Notes under the pieces: model-generated
Told to the model about the DNA's origin: nothing
Database searches by the model: none
What the model saw: the letters and a program-made list of their open reading frames with translations, nothing else
Shown here: one piece after another, positions 17,854 to 26,137 of the stretch
Layout: each line of letters opens with the position of its first letter
How positions within the stretch are numbered: position 1 is the stretch's first letter
Assembly: GCF_021568905.1 (NCBI RefSeq)
Contig: NZ_JAKGSB010000001.1
Span: forward strand, 310,001-374,000
Direction: 5' to 3'
Source of the DNA: Zavarzinia marina
Lineage (GTDB): Bacteria > Pseudomonadota > Alphaproteobacteria > Zavarziniales > Zavarziniaceae
Length of the DNA: 64,000 nucleotides
Position numbers and translations under genes: made by a program

Positions 17854-18948
17854 TCACTCCGCCGGCTGGCGGCGCATCTGGGGCAGGGCGGCGGCGGTCC
17901 GGCGCCACAGCGCCATGATCGCGCGCCGTCCCGGCCGCTCGACGAAGGTGAAGGCGAGATGCGAGGCCGCGAGGAAAGTGGCGAGCGTCAGCGGAAACAC
18001 CACCACATCCGGCAGGTCCAGAAGGCGCAGCGCCCGGATCATATGAATGCCCAGGATCTGGTGCAGCAGATAGAGCGAATAGGACACGAGCCCGACCCAG
18101 GCCAGCCACCGGCTGTTCAGCCGCAACCTGCCGCCCAGCGCCAGCACGACGAGCACCATGGCGCCGAGCACGAAGGCGTGGGGCGCCCAGTCGGGCAGGC
18201 CGGCCTCGTGGAACTGCCCGGCGGTCATGCCATAGGCGAGCACCGCCATGGCGACCAGAAAGCCGGCCGAGACCCGGCCCCGTCCCGCGCCGACGCCCCG
18301 CCGGATCTGCCACAGCGCCACCCCCAGCAGGAAGAAGGCGTTGTAATCGCGAAGGAAGAGCTTGCCGAGGCGCGGCTCCATCATATCCGCGGCGAGGGCG
18401 AGGAGGGCGAAGCCGATCAGGCCGATCCAGAACCGTTCCCGCAGCACGAACCAGCAGAGCGCGGCGAAGGCATAGAAGCGCACCTCGACCGAGAGCGTCC
18501 AATAGGCGCTGTCCACCAGTTCGGCCCCCAGCATGGAGCCGATGAAGGTGAGATTCAGCAGATAGTCCCGAAAGCCGACACCCAGCGCGAAGGGATCATG
18601 GAGGCGCGAGACGGCGAAGGTCAGGCTGGCGGCGAGCAGCAGGGCGGGGAACAGCCGGGCGAAGCGCCGCGCCGCGAATTCGAGGGCGGAGGCGGAACGC
18701 ATCAGGGTCATGGCGATGACGAAGCCGGAGATCACGAAGAAGATCTGCACGCCATAGCGGCCGAGCAGGAAGACCGGCGAGTGGACATGCCGCCAGGCGG
18801 TCACGTCGTGCTCGAATTCCGGCACGGTCCAGCGCACCAGCCAGTGATAGAGCACGACCAGCAGGATGGCGATGCCGCGCAGGCAGTCGATGGTCCGGTC
18901 CCTTTCGCCGAGAAGCGCGTCGGTCGGTCGGGACGGGGGGACGGCCAT
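17854..18948 (-). CDS. Acyltransferase family 3 (OafA/YrhL-type) membrane protein
   Basis: A 364-residue polytopic membrane protein with about ten hydrophobic segments. The N-terminal motif IDCLRGIAILLVVLYHW contains the conserved Arg and His of acyltransferase family 3, and RYGVQIFFVISGFVIAMTL is the second conserved block. These enzymes O-acetylate or otherwise acylate cell-surface sugars or exported small molecules; no SGNH domain is attached here. No polysaccharide genes are adjacent, so the acceptor is unknown. It is divergent from the carboxylase at 19140, across about 190 GC-rich bases containing a small CCAGGC/GCCTGG hairpin. Confidence 0.9.
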   Translation of the reverse strand: MAVPPSRPTDALLGERDRTIDCLRGIAILLVVLYHWLVRWTVPEFEHDVTAWRHVHSPVFLLGRYGVQIFFVISGFVIAMTLMRSASALEFAARRFARLFPALLLAASLTFAVSRLHDPFALGVGFRDYLLNLTFIGSMLGAELVDSAYWTLSVEVRFYAFAALCWFVLRERFWIGLIGFALLALAADMMEPRLGKLFLRDYNAFFLLGVALWQIRRGVGAGRGRVSAGFLVAMAVLAYGMTAGQFHEAGLPDWAPHAFVLGAMVLVVLALGGRLRLNSRWLAWVGLVSYSLYLLHQILGIHMIRALRLLDLPDVVVFPLTLATFLAASHLAFTFVERPGRRAIMALWRRTAAALPQMRRQPAE

Positions 18949-19139
18949 GGAAACTCCGTGGTTGCAACAGCGCCCATTCTATCGCCGAAACCGGGCGTCG
19001 CGAGCCCGATTGCCCCGGAACCGGCGGCTTTCGCCCCCTCTTTGCGCCCAGGCTTGCGCCTGGATTGCGAACGTCGCAGCGTGGCCGGGCCGTCCCCCGA
19101 CGGGCGGCACGGCAGAAAGACGAGGGGAGGAAGACGGCC

Positions 19140-22100
19140 TTGTTCGAGCGTGTCCTGATCGCCAACCGCGGCGAGATCGCCATCCGCATCGCCGAGGCCT
19201 GCGTGGCCCTCGGCATCGAGAGCGTCGCCGTGCACGGCGCCGACGACGGCCGATCCCTCCATGTCGCGGCGGCGGATCGGGCCGTGGCCCTGCCGGGACG
19301 GGGCGTCGGCGCCTATCTCGACGGCGCTGCGGTGATCGCGGCGGCACGGGCGGCGGGCTGCGACGCGATCCATCCGGGCTATGGCTTCCTGGCCGAAAAT
19401 CCGGTCTTCGCCGCCGACTGTCTGGCGGCCGGCATCATGTTCATCGGCCCGGCGCCCGAAACGCTCGCCCTGTTCGGCGACAAGGTGGCGGCCCGGCGCC
19501 TCGCCCAGGATGCCGGCGTGCCGGTGGTCGAGGGGACGGCGCGCACGGTCGAGGCGGGCTGTGCCGAAGCCTTCATGAAGAAGCTCGGCCCCGGCGCCCG
19601 GGTCATGGTGAAGGCGGCGGCCGGCGGCGGCGGGCGTGGCATGCGCGTGGTCGAACGGCCCGAGGACATGGCCGAAGCCTTCGCGCGCTGCGCCTCGGAA
19701 GCCAAGGCCGCCTTCGGCGACGGTTCCCTCTTCGTCGAACGGTTCATCCCCGCCGCCCGCCATGTCGAGGTTCAGGTCCTGGGTGACGTGGAAGGCACCG
19801 TCACCCATCTGTTCGAGCGCGATTGCAGCCTGCAGCGCCGCCACCAGAAACTGGTCGAGATCGCGCCGGCCCCGGGCCTGTCCGACGCGACGCGCCTGAA
19901 ATTGTTCGAAGCGGCGCTGAATCTCGCCCGGGCCGCACGATATCGCACCATCGGCACGGTCGAATTCCTGGTCGCGCCGGACGAAAGCGCCTTCTGGTTC
20001 ATGGAGGCCAACCCCCGTCTCCAGGTCGAGCATCCGGTGACGGAGGCGGTGACCGGCGTCGATCTGGTCGCCGCCCAGATCCGCCTCGCCGCCGGGCAGC
20101 CGCTGGCCGCCCTCGGCCTTGCCGGCGTCAGGCCCCAGGGCTTCGCGATCGAGGCCCGGATCAATCTGGAAATCATGGATGCTGCCGGCAATGCCCGCCC
20201 GGCGGCCGGCACCGTCACCACCTGGGAAATGCCCGGCGGTGCCGGCGTCCGCGTCGATGGCGCGGGCTATACCGGCCTCGTGGTCGATCCCGGCTTCGAT
20301 TCCATGATCGCCAAGGTGATCGCGCGGGGCGATGACTATCCCCGTGCCGTCACCGCCCTTCGCCGGGCGCTCCGGCGCTGCCGGATCGACGGGGTCGCCA
20401 GCAATCTCGGCTTTCTCGAAGCTCTCCTCGGTCTCGACGATGTCGCCGCCGGGCGGATCGACAATCGCCTGGTCGAACGGCACGGCGCGGAACTGGCGGC
20501 GGCGCGCCGCGCGCCCGGTTTCTTCATGGCGGACGAGGGCGGGCCGAAGATCGAGACCGTGCAGGCCCCGGCCGGCAGCGAGGCGGTGCCGGCCCCCCTG
20601 TCGGGCCGGATCGTCGCCTTCGAGGTGGCGCCGGGCGATGCGGTCGCGGCCGGGGCCACGATCGCCGTGCTCGAAGCGATGAAGATGGAACATGTGGTGA
20701 AATCGCCCATGGCCGGCATCATCCGCCTGCTGGGCGCCCAGGAAGGGGCCGTGATCGCCGAAGGCGCCGCCCTGCTGTTCGTCGAGCCGGGCGAGGTCGT
20801 GGCCGAGAGGGTGGAGGAAGCGGGCGACATCGACCCCGATCACATCCGCCCCGATCTCGCCGATGTCATCGCGCGCCATGCCCCGGGTCTCGATGAAAAC
20901 CGCCCCGCCGCCGTCGCCCGCCGCGAAAAGACCGGCCAGCGCACGGCGCGTGCCAATGTCGACGATCTGATGGATCCCGGCTCCTTCACCGAATATGGCG
21001 CCCTGCTGCTGCCGGCGCAGCGCCAGCGCCGGGGGCTGGACGATCTGATCGCCAATGGCCCGGCCGACGGGCTGATCACCGGCATCGGCACGGTGAATGC
21101 GCCCGCCTTCGGGCCGGAAGCGGCCAAGACCATGGTGCTCGCCTATGATTACACGGTCATGGCCGGCACCCAGGGCATGATGAACCACAAGAAGACCGAC
21201 CGCGTGCTGCATCTGGCCGACGAATGGCGCCTGCCCCTGGTGCTCTTCGCCGAGGGCGGCGGCGGGCGCCCGGGCGATACGGATTGGGTCGGTGTCGCCG
21301 GGCTGGACGTGCCGACCTTCGCCACTTTCGCCGGATTGTCCGGCAAGGTGCCGCTGGTCGGCGTCGTCTCCGGTTACAGTTTCGCGGGCAATGCCGCCTT
21401 GCTCGGCTGCTGCGACCTGATCGTCGCGACGCGCAACTGTTCCTTCGGCATGGCCGGCCCCGCCATGATCGAGGGCGGCGGCCTCGGCAGCTTCCGGCCG
21501 GAGGAGGTGGGCCCGGCGGCCATGCAGTGGGCCAACGGCAATATCGACCTATTGGTCGAGGACGAGGCGGCGGCGGTGGCCGCGACCCGGAAGCTGCTCG
21601 GCTATTTCCAGGGCGATACGGCGGATTGGGCGGCGGCCGACCAGCGCCTGCTGCGCCATGTGGTGCCGGAGAACCGGCTGCGCGTCTATGCCATGCGTGA
21701 TGCCATCCGCCTGCTGTGCGACGCCGACAGTGTCATGGAACTGCGTGCCGGTTTCGGCCGCGCCCTGATCACCGCCCTGGTCCGGATCGAGGGCCGGCCC
21801 TTCGGCCTCATTGCCAATGATCCCGCCCATCTCGGCGGTGCCGTCGATGCCGATGCCTCGGTCAAGGGCGCCCGTTTCCTGAGATTGTGCGAGGCGCGCG
21901 GCCTGCCGGTGGTCAGTCTCGTGGATACGCCGGGCTTCATGGTCGGCCCCGATTGCGAGGCGGAGGGCATGGTGCGCAAGGCCGCCGACATCTTCATCGC
22001 CGGCGCCAATCTGACCGTGCCCTTCGGCGCCGTGGTGCTGCGCAAGGGCTATGGTCTCGGCGCCCAGGCCATGACCGCCGGCTCCTTCCATCGCCCGCTC

Positions 22101-22352
22101 TTCACCATCGCCTGGCCCAGTGGCGAATTCGGCGGCATGGGTCTTGAAGGCGCGGTCCGCCTCGGCTATCGCCGCGAACTGGAGGCGGAGACCGACCCGG
22201 CGGCGCAGAAGGCGCTCTACGACAGGCTGGTCGCCCAGCAATATGCCAACGGCAAGGGCATCAACATGGCCTCCTTCGGGGAGATCGACGCGGTGATCGA
22301 CCCGGCCGAGACGCGGGCCTGGATCGTCCGAGGGCTGACCGTGCCGGCGTGA
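19140..22352 (+). CDS. Single-chain biotin-dependent acyl-CoA carboxylase
   Basis: A 1070-residue multidomain enzyme. Order: biotin carboxylase (residues 1-~450; ATP-grasp loop KAAAGGGGRGM, EANPRLQVEHPVTE), biotin carrier domain (AMKMEH near residue 515), then N- and C-terminal carboxyltransferase halves (GSFTEYGAL... and DTPGFMVGPDCEAEGM). This order in one chain matches the long-chain acyl-CoA carboxylase (LCC) type, which differs from split acetyl-, propionyl- and methylcrotonyl-CoA carboxylases. It carboxylates an acyl-CoA using ATP and bicarbonate; the chain length is uncertain. The start is TTG at 19140 with GGGGAGGA at 19124-19131; the upstream ATG at 19065 would add an Arg-rich non-homologous tail. 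Confidence 0.9.
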   Translation: MFERVLIANRGEIAIRIAEACVALGIESVAVHGADDGRSLHVAAADRAVALPGRGVGAYLDGAAVIAAARAAGCDAIHPGYGFLAENPVFAADCLAAGIMFIGPAPETLALFGDKVAARRLAQDAGVPVVEGTARTVEAGCAEAFMKKLGPGARVMVKAAAGGGGRGMRVVERPEDMAEAFARCASEAKAAFGDGSLFVERFIPAARHVEVQVLGDVEGTVTHLFERDCSLQRRHQKLVEIAPAPGLSDATRLKLFEAALNLARAARYRTIGTVEFLVAPDESAFWFMEANPRLQVEHPVTEAVTGVDLVAAQIRLAAGQPLAALGLAGVRPQGFAIEARINLEIMDAAGNARPAAGTVTTWEMPGGAGVRVDGAGYTGLVVDPGFDSMIAKVIARGDDYPRAVTALRRALRRCRIDGVASNLGFLEALLGLDDVAAGRIDNRLVERHGAELAAARRAPGFFMADEGGPKIETVQAPAGSEAVPAPLSGRIVAFEVAPGDAVAAGATIAVLEAMKMEHVVKSPMAGIIRLLGAQEGAVIAEGAALLFVEPGEVVAERVEEAGDIDPDHIRPDLADVIARHAPGLDENRPAAVARREKTGQRTARANVDDLMDPGSFTEYGALLLPAQRQRRGLDDLIANGPADGLITGIGTVNAPAFGPEAAKTMVLAYDYTVMAGTQGMMNHKKTDRVLHLADEWRLPLVLFAEGGGGRPGDTDWVGVAGLDVPTFATFAGLSGKVPLVGVVSGYSFAGNAALLGCCDLIVATRNCSFGMAGPAMIEGGGLGSFRPEEVGPAAMQWANGNIDLLVEDEAAAVAATRKLLGYFQGDTADWAAADQRLLRHVVPENRLRVYAMRDAIRLLCDADSVMELRAGFGRALITALVRIEGRPFGLIANDPAHLGGAVDADASVKGARFLRLCEARGLPVVSLVDTPGFMVGPDCEAEGMVRKAADIFIAGANLTVPFGAVVLRKGYGLGAQAMTAGSFHRPLFTIAWPSGEFGGMGLEGAVRLGYRRELEAETDPAAQKALYDRLVAQQYANGKGINMASFGEIDAVIDPAETRAWIVRGLTVPA

Positions 22353-22356
22353 TGCC

Positions 22357-22944
22357 TCAGATCACGACATTGCGGAGGAAGCGGACCGGTACCTCGCCGA
22401 GGGCGGTGAAGACGATCGGCCGGTCGGTCCGATAGGCGGCCGAATGGCCGGCTTCGATCGTGAGCACCCGGTCGGGGAAGGTCAGCCGCAGCCGGCCCGC
22501 GATCACGAAGACCATTTCCGACCAATCCTGCGGGTCGGCCGGCGATTCATAAGTCTCGCCCGGGGCCAGGGTCCATTCCCATAGTTCCGCCAGGCGAGCG
22601 GCCGGGACGGCATGGCGCAGGACCGCCGTGCTGCCGGGCCTTTCGCCGGTCCAGGCGAGGACGGGGCTTTCCAGCGGCCGCTCCCGGTCGACGATCAGAT
22701 CCGGCAGCAGGACACCCAGGGCATGGGCGATCTTGTCGAGGGTGGAGAGGCTGACGTTGCTGTCGCCGGCCTCGATCCCGACCAGCATGCGCCGGCTGAC
22801 GCCGGCGCGCTCGGCCAGGGCGTTCTGGGACAGGCCGGCCTCCCGGCGCAGGCGCCGCAGGTTGGCCGCCAGATGGTGCAGGATGCCGGCGCCCTTGGGT
22901 GCGGCGGGGGGCACGGCGGGCTCTTGACCTTCGTTCATGGGCAC
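22357..22944 (-). CDS. XRE-family regulator with C-terminal cupin domain
   Basis: A 195-residue protein: helix-turn-helix of the Cro/CI type at about residues 25-80 (LRREAGLSQNALAERAGVS), then a small beta-barrel cupin domain (about 115-190; EWTLAPGETYES, FVIAGRLRLTF) that probably binds a small ligand. HTH-cupin regulators commonly control a neighbouring transporter or enzyme. It is divergent from the DMT exporter at 23000, and a palindrome at 22963-22980 sits between them. An alternative ATG is two codons in. Its stop lies four bases from the stop of the convergent carboxylase. Confidence 0.9.
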   Translation of the reverse strand: MPMNEGQEPAVPPAAPKGAGILHHLAANLRRLRREAGLSQNALAERAGVSRRMLVGIEAGDSNVSLSTLDKIAHALGVLLPDLIVDRERPLESPVLAWTGERPGSTAVLRHAVPAARLAELWEWTLAPGETYESPADPQDWSEMVFVIAGRLRLTFPDRVLTIEAGHSAAYRTDRPIVFTALGEVPVRFLRNVVI

Positions 22945-22962
22945 TATATTGCACGTTTGTCC

Positions 22963-22980
22963 TGCGCAGTTTAATGCGCA
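22963..22980. promoter_or_regulatory. Candidate operator of the XRE-cupin regulator
   Basis: TGCGCA-GTTTAA-TGCGCA forms a perfect inverted repeat with palindromic half-sites, centred between the regulator start (22944) and the exporter start (23000). Confidence 0.45.
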
Positions 22981-22999
22981 TCCGAGGTGTTCTCAAGCC

Positions 23000-23944
23000 A
23001 TGACGACCGGTGTCACCACGATGGAGAAGCGCGGCGCGCGGGCCTCGCGCCTGCCCGAGGCGGTTCTCCTCTTCGTCACCCTGATCTGGGGCGTCTCCTT
23101 CCTGACGATCCAGACCGGCATGACGGTCTCCGGGCCCCTGATGTTCCAGGCGTTGCGCTATGGTATCGCCACCCTCTGCCTGGCCCTGATCACGGGGCGC
23201 GGCATGTTCAGGGTGACGGCGCTGGAGGCCTGGGTCGGGCTCTTCACCGGGCTCGCGGTCGCGCTCGCCAACGGACTTCAGGCGATCGGCCTGCAATATA
23301 TCCCGAGCAGCACCTCGGCCTTTCTGACCGCGCTCTATGTGCCCATGGTGCCGATCGCGCAATTGCTGTTCATGCGTGAAATGCCGAAGCCCATGGCCTG
23401 GCTCGGCATTCTCTTCGCCTTCACGGGCATGGCGCTGCTGGCCGGCCCGTCAGAGATCCTGCGCCTCGCCATCGGGCCGGGGGAGATCATGACGCTCGCC
23501 AGTGCCGCCGTCATCGCGGCCGAGATCGTCGCCATCGGCGCCTTCACCAGGCGCATGGATTCGCGCCGGGTCGCCTTCGTGCAGATCCTGGTGATCACGG
23601 TCTCCACCTTCGCCGCGACCGTGCCGGCGGGGGAAAGCCTGCCGGATCCGAGCTGGCTCCTGCTCGCGACGGCGGGCGGGCTCGGCCTCGGCAGCGTGAT
23701 CATCCACCTTGCCATGTATTGGGCGCAGAAACGCCTGTCGCCGACCCGTGCCACCCTGATCTATGCGACGGAACCGGTCTGGGCCGGCATCGTGGGCCGG
23801 GTCGCGGGTGAACGCCTCGGCCTCCTCGGCGTTCTCGGCGCCTGCCTGATCGTCGCCGGCGTGGTGATCAGCGGCCTGCGTCGAGGGGGCGGCGATCCAA
23901 AAGGCGCAGCGGCCGAAACCACGCCAATACCGCCGGATCATTGA
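23000..23944 (+). CDS. DMT superfamily (EamA) transporter
   Basis: About 314 residues with ten predicted membrane helices arranged as two EamA repeats (first repeat WGVSFLTIQTGMTVSGPLMF; second AAVIAAEIVAIGAF). The family exports amino acids, nucleosides or other small metabolites. The ATG at 23000 is preferred over one at 22937, which would overlap the divergent regulator; ATG 23021 is also possible. The hydrophilic C-terminal tail is encoded within a 77-base antisense overlap with the uracil-DNA-glycosylase-like gene. Regulation by the adjacent XRE-cupin protein is likely. Confidence 0.9.
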   Translation: MTTGVTTMEKRGARASRLPEAVLLFVTLIWGVSFLTIQTGMTVSGPLMFQALRYGIATLCLALITGRGMFRVTALEAWVGLFTGLAVALANGLQAIGLQYIPSSTSAFLTALYVPMVPIAQLLFMREMPKPMAWLGILFAFTGMALLAGPSEILRLAIGPGEIMTLASAAVIAAEIVAIGAFTRRMDSRRVAFVQILVITVSTFAATVPAGESLPDPSWLLLATAGGLGLGSVIIHLAMYWAQKRLSPTRATLIYATEPVWAGIVGRVAGERLGLLGVLGACLIVAGVVISGLRRGGGDPKGAAAETTPIPPDH

Positions 23945-24632
23945 TGAAGCCGATGTTGTAGGGGTGCTCCGCCGCCAGCACCGGCAGGCCGGCGGCGCCC
24001 GGCAGATCGGCGAGATTTTTGGCGAAATTGCCGAACAGCAGCAGGCGGCAATCGGGCCGGGCGGCGCGCAGGCCGGCGAGGAACCCGTCCATGAAGCCGT
24101 GCCAAGGCTTCGCATCCCGTGCCTTGCTGGCGGTCAGCACCGGGATCGCGTTGAACGACAGGATGCCTTCCTGGCGGATGCGGCGGAACAACTCGTCCAT
24201 GGTGGCGACGAGGTTCAGCGCCGTGGGATCCAGGGCGGCGATGTCCTCGGCCCGGGCTTCGGGCGGGATCATTCCGTCGGCGACCAGCAGCATCTTCATG
24301 ATGTTGCGAAGACTGGTCGCGCGATTGACCGGCTTGGCGAGGCCGGCGGGCGACCACAGCGGCCCCACCGCGCCATCGTTGAAGGCTTCGCCGATCGCCG
24401 ACTGCGCACGTGGATAGGGCGATTCCCCGAACAGCACCGCCTTCACCCGATCGAGCGGGACATGGCGCAGCGGCGCCAGCATCAGGTCCGGCCCCGGCAG
24501 CCAGTCCTTTTCCGCCAGCCCGTCGAGATAGGCGGGGTCCATGCGCGCGGCGGCCGCCGCGACGATGGCGCGCCATTCCGGCGACAGGCCGGCGCAGGCC
24601 GCATCGAAGGGGTAACGGTCGAGCACGCTCAT
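23868..24632 (-). CDS. Uracil-DNA glycosylase family-like protein with altered catalytic motif
   Basis: A 254-residue protein resembling family 1 uracil-DNA glycosylases. The water-activating loop, normally GQDPYH, reads GESPYPRAQ near residue 65, and the second loop, normally HPSPLS, reads EHPYNIGF near residue 228. The Asp that activates water in classical UDG is thus replaced by Ser. It could be a divergent glycosylase or have another role. Its ATG overlaps the stop of the upstream acyl-CoA ligase (ATGA), and its 3' end runs 77 bases into the convergent DMT gene. Confidence 0.75.
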   Translation of the reverse strand: MSVLDRYPFDAACAGLSPEWRAIVAAAAARMDPAYLDGLAEKDWLPGPDLMLAPLRHVPLDRVKAVLFGESPYPRAQSAIGEAFNDGAVGPLWSPAGLAKPVNRATSLRNIMKMLLVADGMIPPEARAEDIAALDPTALNLVATMDELFRRIRQEGILSFNAIPVLTASKARDAKPWHGFMDGFLAGLRAARPDCRLLLFGNFAKNLADLPGAAGLPVLAAEHPYNIGFINDPAVLAWFRPLRLLDRRPLDAGR

Positions 24633-26137
24633 AATTTCGCCAATGCCCGGCGCATCACCTTGCCGTTCGCCGTGCGCGGCAGGACATCGACCAGAATGAC
24701 CTCCTTCGGCCGCTTGTAGGCGGCGAGGCGGGGTTCGGCATGGGCCAGCAGGGCGCCCTTGTCGAAGGCGACACCCTCGCGCGGGACGACATAGGCGCAG
24801 ATGATCGATACCGTCTCCGACACCTGCCGCTCGGCCACCGCGACGTCGGCGACCATGGGGTGGCTGGCCAGTGCTGCCTCCACCTCGAGGGGGGAGACGC
24901 GGTAACCGCCCGCGTTCATCAGGTCGTTGTTGCGGCCGTGGAACCAGAGGTAACCTTCGCCGTCCAGATGGGCCAGATCGCCGCCCGCGAACCATTCGCC
25001 GCGCAGCACCTCCGCCTCTTCCTCGGGCCGATTCCAATAGCCGAGCATGAGTCCGGGGTCGGCGCGATGAACGGCCAGAAGCCCGATCTCGCCATCCGGC
25101 AGGGGCTCCCAGGTTTCGGGATCGAGGATGGCGACGCGGCGCCCCGGCTGCGGCCGGCCGGGGGAGCGGGCGCGGGCCGGGCCGGGCGGGCATTGGCTGA
25201 TATAGGTCGAGATTTCCGACATGCCGAGGGCTTCATAGAGTTCGGTGCCGGTCGCATCGCGCCATTGTTCGAGGATCGGCGCCGGCAGGCTCTCGCCCGC
25301 GGTCAGGCCATGGCGCAGGCTTGAAAGATCATGGCCCGCGATGTCGCCATATTTCAGGATCTGGCGATAGAGGCCGGGCACGGTGGCGAAGATCGTCGCC
25401 TTGAACCGCTCGATCAGGCGGGGCCAGACAGCGGGATCACGCGGGCCATTGTAAAGGCAGGCGGTGGCGCCATTGGCCCAGGGATCGGTCAGGCCGACAC
25501 CCAGCGTATAGGTCCAGTTGAAGGCCCCGGCGTGAAGCACCCGGTCGTCGCCGGAAATGCCGTACCAGCCCTGATACATGGGCCGCCGGCCCCAGGCGCT
25601 GCGCTGGGCGTGCAGCACGCCCTTCGGCTTGCCCGTGGTGCCGGAGGTATAGACCAGAAAGGCGGGATCGTCGGCCGCCGTATCGGCGAAATCGCCGAGG
25701 GGGCCGTTGGCGGCCCAATCCCTGATGGCGGCGGCCGGAATGATGAAGACACCCTCGGGCACCGCCAGATCGTCCATGCCCGCGCCGACCGCGACCGCGC
25801 GGGCACCGCAGTCCGACAGCAGGAACCCCGCCTCGGTGGCCGTGAGCTGGGAGGAGGAGGGCAGGGCGACCACCCCCGCCGCGATGGCGCCGAAATAGGT
25901 CAGCGCATAGGCGACGTCATTGTCCATCCGGATCATCAGCCGGTCGCCGGACCGAAGCCCGGCGTCGAGCAGCCCGCGTGCAACCCGCAGCGCCGCATCC
26001 TTCAAGGCCCCGAAGCGCCACACTTCGTCCGCGTGATCGCCCGCGAGAATGAGACCGATCTTGTCGCCCGGATGACCGTCCAGGCAATAGCGGGCCATGT
26101 TGAAACGGGCGGGAACCATGCGGGGATCAGACACCAT
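24629..26137 (-). CDS. Acyl-CoA synthetase (AMP-binding, benzoate/short-chain ligase-like)
   Basis: About 502 residues of the ANL adenylating family. Core motifs in order: YTSGTTGKPKG (phosphate loop), YEALGMSE, GEWFAGGDLAHLDGEG, then the hinge and A8 region GRNNDLMNAGGYRVSPLEVE, and PRTANGKVMRR with the catalytic Lys. It should activate a carboxylate to an acyl-CoA via acyl-AMP; overall shape is closest to benzoate-CoA-ligase-like enzymes. The ATG at 26137 overlaps the end of the HD gene by 11 bases; ATG 26119 is an alternative. Position between an oxygenase-like HD protein and a divergent CoA-transferase suggests a carboxylic-acid degradation pathway. Confidence 0.9.
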   Translation of the reverse strand: MVSDPRMVPARFNMARYCLDGHPGDKIGLILAGDHADEVWRFGALKDAALRVARGLLDAGLRSGDRLMIRMDNDVAYALTYFGAIAAGVVALPSSSQLTATEAGFLLSDCGARAVAVGAGMDDLAVPEGVFIIPAAAIRDWAANGPLGDFADTAADDPAFLVYTSGTTGKPKGVLHAQRSAWGRRPMYQGWYGISGDDRVLHAGAFNWTYTLGVGLTDPWANGATACLYNGPRDPAVWPRLIERFKATIFATVPGLYRQILKYGDIAGHDLSSLRHGLTAGESLPAPILEQWRDATGTELYEALGMSEISTYISQCPPGPARARSPGRPQPGRRVAILDPETWEPLPDGEIGLLAVHRADPGLMLGYWNRPEEEAEVLRGEWFAGGDLAHLDGEGYLWFHGRNNDLMNAGGYRVSPLEVEAALASHPMVADVAVAERQVSETVSIICAYVVPREGVAFDKGALLAHAEPRLAAYKRPKEVILVDVLPRTANGKVMRRALAKL

